DNA of 64,000 bases from JAZDCJ01 sp036311985 (GTDB taxonomy: Bacteria; Actinomycetota; Actinomycetes; Actinomycetales; Micrococcaceae). Shown one piece after another: positions 37,428 to 44,998 of this stretch. The stretch lies in the NCBI RefSeq assembly GCF_036311985.1, contig NZ_JAZDCJ010000021.1. The stretch is one strand, 5' to 3'. The notes beneath the pieces were generated by a model that worked only from the letters and a program-made list of their open reading frames with translations, did not search any database and had not been told where the DNA came from. Every line of letters starts with the position of its first letter. Position 1 is the stretch's first letter. The position numbers were made by a program, and so were the translations under genes.

Positions 37428-38006
37428 ATGACCGCATCTGCAACGCCCAGCGTGACCGTGCTCGCAGGACCGACCGCCGTCGGCAAGGGGACGGTCTCGA
37501 CCTACATCCGGGACAACTATCCCGAGGTCTGGCTGTCCGTCTCGGCGACGACGCGCGATCCACGACCGGGGGAGCGCGACGGAACCCACTACTTCTTCGT
37601 CGGCCCCGACGAATTCTCCCGGCTCGTCGACGAGGGCCAGATGCTCGAGTGGGCTGTCGTCCACGGGCGCAACAGCTACGGCACGATCCGCTCCAAGGTC
37701 GAGGAGGCCGTGGCCGCCGGGCGGCACGTCCTGTTGGAGATCGACCTGCAGGGCGCGCGGCAGGTCAAGGCGTCGCTTCCGGAGGCGAAGTTCGTCTTCC
37801 TGGCGCCCCCGAGCTGGGACGAGCTGGTCCGCCGGCTCATCGGCCGCGGCACGGAAACACCCGAGGAACAACAGCGGCGCCTGGATACCGCTAAACTGGA
37901 ACTTGCCGCCGAACCGGAATTCGATGTCACGATCGTGAACGACGACGTCCGGCGTGCGGCCGACGAGCTGGTTTCCCACATGGGCCTGGCCCCGCACACG
38001 CGGTAG
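37428..38006 (+). CDS. gmk: Guanylate kinase
   Basis: Phosphorylates GMP to GDP. 192 residues with P-loop AGPTAVGKGTVS, the GMP-binding signature SATTRDPRPGERDGTHYFFV, and LLEIDLQGARQVK. ATG 37428 follows AAAGGA. The neighbours mihF and rpoZ form the usual group; the links to nucleotide pools and (p)ppGpp-binding omega make co-expression sensible. Confidence 0.97.
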   Translation: MTASATPSVTVLAGPTAVGKGTVSTYIRDNYPEVWLSVSATTRDPRPGERDGTHYFFVGPDEFSRLVDEGQMLEWAVVHGRNSYGTIRSKVEEAVAAGRHVLLEIDLQGARQVKASLPEAKFVFLAPPSWDELVRRLIGRGTETPEEQQRRLDTAKLELAAEPEFDVTIVNDDVRRAADELVSHMGLAPHTR

Positions 38007-38051
38007 CCGGCTGCCGGCACCGACGCACAACACACAGAATTTGGAGGCTTC

Positions 38052-38321
38052 GTGTCCACGAACCTTGAGGGCATCATCAATCCGCCGATCGACGAGCTGC
38101 TGACCACCACCGACTCCAAGTACGCACTGGTCATCAACTCGGCCAAGCGCGCGCGCCAGATCAACGCCTACTACTCGCAGCTGCACGAGGGGCTCTTCGA
38201 GTACGTGGGCCCGCTCGTGGATACCAAGCTCAACGAGAAGCCGCTGTCGATCGCGCTGCGCGAGATCAACGACGGCCTCCTGAAGGTCACCCCGGTGGCC
38301 GCCGAAGAGCCCGCCGAGTAG
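38052..38321 (+). CDS. rpoZ: RNA polymerase omega subunit
   Basis: Small RNA polymerase subunit that chaperones beta' assembly. 89 residues with the actinobacterial omega pattern: IINPPIDELLTTTDSKYALV, INSAKRARQINAYYSQL. GTG 38052 has TTGGAGG 5-8 nt upstream. It is separated from coaBC by only 10 nt. Confidence 0.96.
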   Translation: MSTNLEGIINPPIDELLTTTDSKYALVINSAKRARQINAYYSQLHEGLFEYVGPLVDTKLNEKPLSIALREINDGLLKVTPVAAEEPAE

Positions 38322-38331
38322 CAGCGGGACC

Positions 38332-39603
38332 GTGGCCGTGCAGCAGCGGATCGTCCTTGGAGTGTCCGGCGGGATCGCCGCCTACAAGGCCGCGTCGCTG
38401 CTGCGGCTGCTTAAGGAGGCCGGCCACCACGTCGACGTCGTCCCGACCGCGAACGCGCTGCGCTTCGTCGGCCGGCCGACGTGGGAGGCGCTCTCCGGCC
38501 GCCCGGTGACCGAGGACGTCTTCGACGCCGTCGACACGGTCAACCACGTCCGGCTCGGGCAGGAGGCCGACCTCGTCGTCGTCGCCCCCGCCACCGCCGA
38601 CCTGCTGGCCAAGGCCGCGGCGGGGATCGCCGATTCCCTCCTGGCCAACACCCTCCTCGCCTCCCGCGCCCCGGTGGTCATGGCCCCGGCCATGCACACG
38701 GAGATGTGGGAGCACCCCGCCACCCGGGCCAATGTCGCCACGCTGCGCGCCCGCGGCGTCACGGTCATCGAGCCCGCCTCCGGCCGGCTGACGGGCCGGG
38801 ACTCCGGGCCCGGCCGGCTGCCCGAACCGCAAGAGCTCTTCGACTCCGTCCAGGCGCTCCTCAATGGGCCCGGGACCACCCCGGCACCCGGCGGGCCGGC
38901 CCCCGACGCGACCGGCGCCCGTCCCCTGGAGGGCCGCACCGTCGTCGTCAGCGCCGGCGGCACCCGCGAGCCGCTCGATCCCGTCCGCTATCTCGGCAAC
39001 CGCTCGAGCGGCAAGCAGGGGATCGCCGTCGCCCGTGCCGCGCTCGCGGCTGGGGCGGCCGTGCGGCTCGTCGCCGCCCATCTGGAGGCCCCCGTGCCCG
39101 AGGGCGTCGAACTCAGCCACGGACGCACGGCGGTCGAGCTGCGGGAAGCGGTCCGCGCGGCCTGTGAGGGGGCGGACGTCCTCGTCATGACGGCCGCCGT
39201 CGCGGACTTCCGGCCGGCCGAGTACGCCGCGGCCAAGATCAAGAAGAAGGACGACGGCGGGGCCCCCGTCATCGAGCTCGTGCGCAACCCGGACATCCTC
39301 GCGGGGCTCGTCGCGGACCGGGCGGCCGGCGCCTCCGGGCTCCCGGGGCTGATCGTGGGCTTTGCCGCGGAGACGGGCGACGCCGAGGGCTCCGTCCTGG
39401 ACCACGCCCGGGCCAAGCTGCTCCGCAAGGGCTGCGAGCTGCTCGCGGTCAACGAGGTCGGCGAGGAGCTGGCCTTCGGCCAGGACGTCAACACCGTGAC
39501 CGTGCTGGCCGCGGACGGATCCGCGCCGCGGCGACTGGAGGGCACGAAGGACCAGGTCGGGGAGGGGCTCGTCGCCGTCATCGCGGAGCGGCTGAACCGG
39601 TAG
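38332..39603 (+). CDS. coaBC: Bifunctional phosphopantothenoylcysteine decarboxylase/synthetase CoaBC
   Basis: Two consecutive steps of coenzyme A synthesis. 423 residues. The N-terminal CoaC flavoprotein domain shows LGVSGGIAAYKAASLLRLLK, NTLLASRAPVVMAPAMHTEM (the PxMNxxMW-like motif is here PAMHTEMW). The C-terminal CoaB domain shows VVVSAGGTREPLDPVRYLGN, RSSGKQG and the synthetase Lys stretch AAKIKKKDDG. GTG 38332 lies 10 nt after rpoZ. Its TAG stop (39601-39603) is the first half of the metK -10 box. Confidence 0.96.
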   Translation: MAVQQRIVLGVSGGIAAYKAASLLRLLKEAGHHVDVVPTANALRFVGRPTWEALSGRPVTEDVFDAVDTVNHVRLGQEADLVVVAPATADLLAKAAAGIADSLLANTLLASRAPVVMAPAMHTEMWEHPATRANVATLRARGVTVIEPASGRLTGRDSGPGRLPEPQELFDSVQALLNGPGTTPAPGGPAPDATGARPLEGRTVVVSAGGTREPLDPVRYLGNRSSGKQGIAVARAALAAGAAVRLVAAHLEAPVPEGVELSHGRTAVELREAVRAACEGADVLVMTAAVADFRPAEYAAAKIKKKDDGGAPVIELVRNPDILAGLVADRAAGASGLPGLIVGFAAETGDAEGSVLDHARAKLLRKGCELLAVNEVGEELAFGQDVNTVTVLAADGSAPRRLEGTKDQVGEGLVAVIAERLNR

Positions 39604-39606
39604 AGT
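39601..39606 (+). promoter_or_regulatory. -10 box of a leaderless metK transcript
   Basis: TAGAGT overlaps the coaBC stop codon and ends exactly 6 nt before the metK GTG. No Shine-Dalgarno sequence lies in the spacer GGTCGG. Confidence 0.6.
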
Positions 39607-39612
39607 GGTCGG

Positions 39613-40818
39613 GTGACTTCTGCTAACCCCGCCCTGCGCCTGTTCAGCTCCGAGTCGGTCACCGAGGGCCACCCGGACAAGATCTGCGACCAGATCAGCG
39701 ACGCGATCCTCGACGCGATGCTCGCCCAGGACCCGGATTCCCGGGTCGCCGTCGAGACCCTGACCACCACGGGCCTCGTCCACGTCGCCGGCGAAGTCAC
39801 GACCAACGGCTACGTCGAGATCCCGCAGCTCGTGCGGCAGACCATCCTCGACATCGGCTACGACTCCTCCGCGAACGGCTTCGACGGCGCCCGCTGCGGC
39901 GTCTCCGTCTCGATCGGGCAGCAGTCGCAGGAGATCGCCGACGGCGTGTTCAACTCCTTCGAGGCGCGCGAGGGCCTGCAGAAGGACCCCCGCGACCTGC
40001 AGGGCGCCGGGGACCAGGGCATCATGTTCGGCTACGCCTCGGATGAGACCGACGTGCTCATGCCCACCCCGATCTTCCTGGCCCACCGGCTCTCCGAAAG
40101 GCTCACGGAGGTCCGCAAGAACGGCTCCCAGCCGCTCCTGCGCCCGGACGGCAAGACGCAGGTCACGATCGGCTACGACGGCGACACGCCGGTCTCGGTC
40201 GAGACCGTCGTGGTTTCCTCCCAGCACGCGAGCGAGCTCCTGCTGCCGCAGCTGCGCGAGGAGCTGCGCGACCTCGTCGTCAACCCCGTCCTCGCGGACG
40301 CCGGTCTGGACACCTCCAACACCCGCGTCATCCTGAACCCGTCGGGGCCCTTCATCATCGGCGGCCCCGTGGGCGATGCCGGCCTGACGGGGCGGAAGAT
40401 CATCGTGGACACCTACGGCGGCTTCGCCCGCCACGGGGGAGGCGCGTTCTCCGGCAAGGACCCCTCGAAGGTGGACCGCTCGGCGGCCTACGCCATGCGC
40501 TGGATCGCCAAGAACGTCGTCGCCGCCGGGCTCGCCCGCCGCGTCGAGATCCAGGTCGCCTACGCGATCGGCGTCGCGCGGCCCGTGGGGCTGTACGTCG
40601 AGACGTTCGGCACCGAGACCGTCGACCCGGCCCGCATCGCCGAGGCCGTCAACGAGGTCTTCGACCTGCGGCCGCTGGGCATCATCGAGGACCTGGACCT
40701 CAAGCGGCCGGTCTACCAGCGCACGGCCGCGCACGGCCACTTCGGCCGCGAGGACGCGGACTTCACGTGGGAGCAGACCGACCGCGTCGAGGCCCTGCGC
40801 TCCTGGTTCAACGCCTAG
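39613..40818 (+). CDS. metK: S-adenosylmethionine synthetase
   Basis: Makes SAM from methionine and ATP. 401 residues with the signatures SESVTEGHPDKICDQISDA, GAGDQGIMFGYA, and GGGAFSGKDPSKVDRSAAY. GTG 39613 lacks a ribosome binding site and sits 6 nt after TAGAGT, so a leaderless message in addition to any read-through from coaBC is likely. No SAM riboswitch fold fits the 9-nt gap. Confidence 0.97.
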   Translation: MTSANPALRLFSSESVTEGHPDKICDQISDAILDAMLAQDPDSRVAVETLTTTGLVHVAGEVTTNGYVEIPQLVRQTILDIGYDSSANGFDGARCGVSVSIGQQSQEIADGVFNSFEAREGLQKDPRDLQGAGDQGIMFGYASDETDVLMPTPIFLAHRLSERLTEVRKNGSQPLLRPDGKTQVTIGYDGDTPVSVETVVVSSQHASELLLPQLREELRDLVVNPVLADAGLDTSNTRVILNPSGPFIIGGPVGDAGLTGRKIIVDTYGGFARHGGGAFSGKDPSKVDRSAAYAMRWIAKNVVAAGLARRVEIQVAYAIGVARPVGLYVETFGTETVDPARIAEAVNEVFDLRPLGIIEDLDLKRPVYQRTAAHGHFGREDADFTWEQTDRVEALRSWFNA

Positions 40819-40828
40819 CCGCAACGCC

Positions 40829-42868
40829 GTGGATGCCAGCCAGCCCTCGCTGCTGACGGGCTTCGACACGACGCGGCCGATCGCCCGCCCCGCCGCGGCC
40901 CGGGAGCTTCCCGTCGCGCGCGTCCTGCTGGAGACCCAGGTCCCGCATCTGGACCGCTACTTCGACTACCTGGTCCCGGCCGAGCTGGCCGACGAGGCGC
41001 AGCCGGGCGTGCGGATCAAGGCCCGCTTCGGCGGCCAGGAGCTGCCCGGCTTCATCGTCGAGCGGCGCGCGGAGTCCGACGCGGGCGTGAAGCTGCAGCC
41101 GCTCGGACGCGTCGTGTCCCCGGAACGCGTCCTGGAGCCGGGCGTGCTCGCGCTGTGCGAGGCGGTGGCCGCGCGCTACGCGGGAAGCGTGTCCGACGTC
41201 GTCCGCAGCGCCGTGCCGCCCCGCATGGCCCGCGTCGAGAAGGAGGACACCGCGCCGGCCCCGCCGGAACGGACCACCGCGGAAGGCGACGCGCCGGACG
41301 GGACCGCCCGGGACGGGTCCGGGCCGGGCCCCTGGGACGCGTACGACGGCGGGGCCGCCTTCCTCTCCGCCCTCGCCTCGGGCGGCTCGCCCCGTGCGGT
41401 CGCGACCGTCGCGCCCAACACGGGCGGCTGGCCCCTGTTGCTGGCCACCGCCGTTGCCGCGTGCCTCGCCTCCGGGCGCACCGCCGTCGTCGTCGTCCCC
41501 GATGCCCGGGACCTCGCCCGGCTGGACCCGGTCCTCACGGACCTCGTGGGCCCGGACGTGCACGTGAGGCTGACCGCGGACGACGGCGCCACGCCGCGCT
41601 ACCGCTCCTTCCTGCGCGCGGCGCGGGGCCAGGTCCGCGTCGTCGTCGGCACCCGCTCGGCGGCCTTCGCGCCCCTGCCGGACCTCGGCCTCGTGGTCTT
41701 GTGGGAGGACCACGACGCGAGCCACGCCGAGCCGCGCGCCCCCTATCACCATGCCCGCGAGACGCTCCTGCTGCGGGCCGGGCAAAGTGGATGCGCGCTG
41801 CTCATCGCCTCCCACGGGCGCAGCGCGGAGGCCCAGCGGCTTGTGCTCACGGGCTGGGCCGGCGACATCTCCCTCCCGCGCCCGGCGCTGCGCCGCGCCG
41901 CGCCCCGCGTCGTCGCGAGCTCGGACAGCTACGAGCAGGAACGCGACCCCCTGCTCCATGCGGCCCGGCTGCCGCAGGCGGCGTGGAAGGCGGCGGCCGC
42001 GGCGCTCGAGCGGGGCCCCGTCCTCGTCCAGGTCGCCCGCACGGGATTCGTTCCCACCCTGCGCTGCCAGCACTGCCGAACCGCCGCGCGCTGCGGCCAC
42101 TGCTCCGGCCCCCTCGCCATGGCCGGCTCCGGAGCCGCCCCGGGCTGCCGGTGGTGCGGCCGGCAGGCCCTGGACTGGCGGTGCGCCGAGTGCGGCTCGC
42201 CGCGGCTGCGTGCGGGCAGCGTCGGCGCCGATCGGACGGCCGAGGAGCTCGGCCGGGCGTTCCCCCGCGTGCCGGTGGTCTCCTCCACGGGGGCGAAGCC
42301 GCGCGCGGAGGTGGACGGCCGGCCCGCGCTCGTCGTCTCGACCCCAGGCGTCGAACCCGTCTGCGCGGACGGCTACGCCGCGGTGCTGCTGCTGGACGGC
42401 GACCGGATGCTCTCCCGGGACGGGCTGCGCACTCCCGAGGACGTGCTGCAGCGGTGGCTCGCGGCTGCCTCGCTCGCCCGCGCGGGAACGGACGGGGGAA
42501 CAGTCGTCGTCGCGAGCGCGGGGGAGTCGGATCCGTTGCGGGCGCTCGTGCGCTGGGATCCCGCGGGATTCGCCGCCCGCGAGCTCGAGGAGCGCCGCGG
42601 GCTCGGCCTGCCCCCGGCGGTGCGCTCCGCCGTCGTCACCGGCCCCGCGGCCGCGGCCGACGCGTTCATCGACGGGCTCGCGTTGCCGGCCGGCGCCCGC
42701 ACGGCGGGACCGGTGCTGCAGGACGAGGGCCGGCACCAGTGGATCGTGTTCTTCTCCTACGCCGACGGGGCCGCGGTCACGGCGGCCCTGAGGGAGCGGC
42801 GCGCGGTGGCCTCGGCCCAGCGCGCCCCCGTCGTCACCGTCCGGGTCGACCCGGAAGAGGCGCTGTAG
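40829..42868 (+). CDS. priA: Primosomal protein PriA, helicase-degenerate form
   Basis: PriA (N') family, which restarts stalled forks in other bacteria. 679 residues. The N-terminal DNA-binding domain (RVLLETQVPHLDRYFDYLVP) and the zinc-binding cysteines (LRCQHCRTAARCGHCSGPLA, CRWCGRQALDWRCAECGS) are intact. The ATPase motor is not: the Walker A position reads APNTGGWP (195-202) instead of GxTGSGKT, and the DEEH box reads WEDHD (292-296). This matches the inactivated PriA of many actinobacteria, so it should not be annotated as an active helicase. GTG 40829 is 10 nt after metK. Its end overlaps the convergent hydrolase gene by 35 nt. Confidence 0.92.
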   Translation: MDASQPSLLTGFDTTRPIARPAAARELPVARVLLETQVPHLDRYFDYLVPAELADEAQPGVRIKARFGGQELPGFIVERRAESDAGVKLQPLGRVVSPERVLEPGVLALCEAVAARYAGSVSDVVRSAVPPRMARVEKEDTAPAPPERTTAEGDAPDGTARDGSGPGPWDAYDGGAAFLSALASGGSPRAVATVAPNTGGWPLLLATAVAACLASGRTAVVVVPDARDLARLDPVLTDLVGPDVHVRLTADDGATPRYRSFLRAARGQVRVVVGTRSAAFAPLPDLGLVVLWEDHDASHAEPRAPYHHARETLLLRAGQSGCALLIASHGRSAEAQRLVLTGWAGDISLPRPALRRAAPRVVASSDSYEQERDPLLHAARLPQAAWKAAAAALERGPVLVQVARTGFVPTLRCQHCRTAARCGHCSGPLAMAGSGAAPGCRWCGRQALDWRCAECGSPRLRAGSVGADRTAEELGRAFPRVPVVSSTGAKPRAEVDGRPALVVSTPGVEPVCADGYAAVLLLDGDRMLSRDGLRTPEDVLQRWLAAASLARAGTDGGTVVVASAGESDPLRALVRWDPAGFAARELEERRGLGLPPAVRSAVVTGPAAAADAFIDGLALPAGARTAGPVLQDEGRHQWIVFFSYADGAAVTAALRERRAVASAQRAPVVTVRVDPEEAL

Positions 42869-43730
42869 CGGCGAGGAAGCCGTCCACGGCGGCGGCGGCC
42901 GCGGCGGCCGTCTCGTAGTGGACCAGGTGGCCGACGCCGGGCAGGACCGTCAGGCGCGCCTCCGGGAAGCGCGCGGCGAGCGCCTCCTGCCCCGCGACGG
43001 AGCCGAGCTCGTCGAGCGCGCCGGCCACGAGCAGGACGGGGACGCCGATCGCCGCGGCATACTGCCCCACCGTGCCGGAGATGGAGGCCTCGAAGGCCTC
43101 GCGCAGCGTCGCCCGGTCGCTGAACCGGCCGAAGTAGCGGCGGTGCTGGTCCTTGACGTAGGCGCGGACGCCGGGATCGGAGGACTTCGTCATCGCGCGG
43201 CTCATCAGGTCGGTGACGGCGCGCGAGCGCAGCAGGGCGTCGCCCGGCCCGGCGGGCAGTACGGCGCCGGCGGCGTAGAAGAGCGAGGCTCCGCGGGACA
43301 TCAGGGCGTTGCCGCCCTCGAGCGCCGGTTCGCAGATCGGGTTGAGCAGGACAAGCCGGGAGAACGCCCCCGGGTGCGTCGCGAGGAGGGCGGAGGCGAC
43401 GAGCGAGCCGAAGGAGTGGCCCAGCAGCACCGCGTCCCCGGGGACGCCGAGCTCGACGCGCAGGGCGTCGACGGCGCGCGCGTAGCCCGCGACGTCGTGG
43501 GCCGTCCCGACGAGGGGGGAGGAGGCGCCGAAGCCGGGCAGGTCCGGGACGACGATCGTGTACCCGGGCAGCGCGTCCACGATCCGCTGCAGGCCGTGGT
43601 GGTCGCCGCGGAAGCCGTGGACCGCGAGGATCGTCCCGCGGGAGGGCCCGGCCGCCGGGTAGGTCCAGCACTTGACCCGGGCGCCCAGGACGTCGTGGCT
43701 CGTGGTCAGGGCCGTGCGCGGGGAATCCAT
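42834..43730 (-). CDS. Alpha/beta hydrolase
   Basis: A 298-residue soluble esterase/lipase-like enzyme of the alpha/beta-hydrolase fold. The oxyanion region is ILAVHGFRGDHHG, the nucleophile elbow GHSFGS (S106), the acid D240 (VLLVAGALDELG) and the His H268 (GVGHLVHY), so the catalytic triad is complete. A cap domain of about 80 residues lies between strands. Substrate unknown. ATG 43730 follows TACAGT by 6 nt (GGAGCC), a leaderless arrangement, although GGAG could still help. Its 3' end overlaps priA by 35 nt on the other strand. Confidence 0.9.
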   Translation of the reverse strand: MDSPRTALTTSHDVLGARVKCWTYPAAGPSRGTILAVHGFRGDHHGLQRIVDALPGYTIVVPDLPGFGASSPLVGTAHDVAGYARAVDALRVELGVPGDAVLLGHSFGSLVASALLATHPGAFSRLVLLNPICEPALEGGNALMSRGASLFYAAGAVLPAGPGDALLRSRAVTDLMSRAMTKSSDPGVRAYVKDQHRRYFGRFSDRATLREAFEASISGTVGQYAAAIGVPVLLVAGALDELGSVAGQEALAARFPEARLTVLPGVGHLVHYETAAAAAAAVDGFLAATAPLPGRPGR

Positions 43731-43736
43731 GGCTCC

Positions 43737-43742
43737 ACTGTA
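43737..43742 (-). promoter_or_regulatory. -10 box of the alpha/beta hydrolase gene
   Basis: Minus-strand TACAGT ends 6 nt before the ATG at 43730; the spacer is GGAGCC, identical to that at the leuS leader ORF. Confidence 0.55.
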
Positions 43743-43810
43743 TCGGCGGCGGCGCCTGCTCCGGGTGCCGTGCCCGCCGCTCCGTCGCGGCGCGTGGCCT
43801 CCCCGACGGG

Positions 43811-44848
43811 TCAGGCCCGCATTCCCGCGCCGTCCCGCGAGTCGAGGAGGTCCAGGAGCGCTGCCGCGGCGGCCTCGTCGAGGACCAGGTCCGTCACGAG
43901 GCCCATCTCCAGTGCGGCCGCCAGGGCGGGGACCTTCGACCGCCCGGCAACGGCGCAGACCCGGCGCGGGACGCGGCGCAGGACCTCGAGCGAGGGACCC
44001 GTGGAGCGCCGGTTCAGCCCCACCGCATCCGTCGATCCGTCGGAGGTGAAGAACGTCGTGGCCACGTCGCCGACGACGCCGCGGTCCCGGATCTCCGCCA
44101 GGTCCTCCGCCGTCAGGTATCCGCCCCGGTAGACGTGGCTGGGGACGTCCGCGTCCACGGTGCCCAGGCCGAAGACGACGAGCCCCATGTGTCCCTGCAG
44201 GTCAAGGACGCGGCGGACCGAGCGTTCACGCCACATCATGTCCCGCGTGCGCGCGTCGTCGAAGAACGTCGGCACGGGAAACTGCTCGATGCGCGCTCCG
44301 AAGGCCGCGCCGAAGCGCTGCAGGATGTCGGAGGCGTAGGCGATCCCGGAGGACTGCACATTCCCCGAGCCATTGAGCTGGACGACGACGGTGCCGCGCG
44401 TCGGGAGCGGCTTGAGGTGGCGGCTGATCGCGCTGACCGTCGCGCCCCAGGCGACGCCGACGATCATGTCGGAGCCGACGAGGTTCGCCAGCACCTCGGA
44501 GGCCTGCACGGCGACGCGTTCGAGCACCTGTGCCTCGCCCAGTTCCCGGTCCGTGGGGACCGCGTGGACGGAGATCCCGTAGCGGTCCGCGATGCGGCCT
44601 TCCAGCTCGGGTACCGGTGACCCCGTCTTGTTGATCACGAAGCTCACGACGCCGGTCTGGCGGGCGCGCGCGATCAGGCGCGAGACCGTGGACCGGGAGA
44701 CCCGCAGCTCGCGGGCGATCGCGTCCATGGTGAGGTCCTGCAGGTAGTACAACTGCGCCGAGCGCAGCACCTGCGCGTCCCGTACCGGGTCGGCGTCCTC
44801 TGGGCGGCCCTGGTGGATCCGCTCATTTCCGAGCCGTTTCACGGCCAT
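43811..44848 (-). CDS. SorC/DeoR-type sugar-binding transcriptional regulator
   Basis: A 345-residue regulator with an N-terminal HTH of the SorC type (AQLYYLQDLTMDAIARELRV, SRSTVSRLIARARQTGVV) and a C-terminal sugar-phosphate-binding domain (GVAWGATVSAISRHLKPLP, VVQLNGSGNVQSSGI, GLGTVDADVPS). It is transcribed divergently from glpD, 150 nt away, and probably controls glpD-glpK in response to a phosphorylated sugar or glycerol 3-phosphate; this role is inferred from position. ATG 44848 has GGAGGAGG about 7 nt upstream. Confidence 0.9.
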   Translation of the reverse strand: MAVKRLGNERIHQGRPEDADPVRDAQVLRSAQLYYLQDLTMDAIARELRVSRSTVSRLIARARQTGVVSFVINKTGSPVPELEGRIADRYGISVHAVPTDRELGEAQVLERVAVQASEVLANLVGSDMIVGVAWGATVSAISRHLKPLPTRGTVVVQLNGSGNVQSSGIAYASDILQRFGAAFGARIEQFPVPTFFDDARTRDMMWRERSVRRVLDLQGHMGLVVFGLGTVDADVPSHVYRGGYLTAEDLAEIRDRGVVGDVATTFFTSDGSTDAVGLNRRSTGPSLEVLRRVPRRVCAVAGRSKVPALAAALEMGLVTDLVLDEAAAAALLDLLDSRDGAGMRA

Positions 44849-44883
44849 CCGATCCCCTCCTCCCGTGCTCCGCCCGCGAATTC

Positions 44884-44913
44884 TGCACGTTTGTGCACAG
44901 GCGTTGACGCAAC
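44884..44913. promoter_or_regulatory. Putative operator and -35 region of glpD
   Basis: TGCAC-GTTT-GTGCA (44884-44897) is a perfect inverted repeat. It is followed by GTTG-ACG-CAAC (44903-44913), a second small inverted repeat that contains TTGACG, a near-consensus -35 hexamer (44904-44909). A good -10 is not obvious at 16-18 nt. The site lies midway between the divergent regulator and glpD, as expected for a SorC operator. Confidence 0.5.
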
Positions 44914-44940
44914 ATCCCAGCGCCTTCAAGACTACTGGTA

Positions 44941-44959
44941 CGGGCCGTCTTTCGGCCCG
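44941..44959 (+). other. Hairpin in the glpD leader
   Basis: CGGGCCG (44941-44947) and CGGCCCG (44953-44959) form a perfect 7-bp stem with a TCTTT loop, 39 nt before the glpD GTG. No T tract follows. It may stabilise the message or act as a protein site. Confidence 0.4.
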
Positions 44960-44998
44960 CCGAAGCCAGCTACCGACTCCCGCCCGTGAGGATTCCCC

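Noticed and set aside
39601..39613. SAM riboswitch upstream of metK
   Set aside because: Only 9 nt separate coaBC and metK and the promoter appears leaderless, so there is no room for a riboswitch.
43731..43810. tRNA or small RNA in the gap between the hydrolase and the regulator
   Set aside because: The gap is 80 nt of GC-rich DNA without cloverleaf pairing or a terminator.
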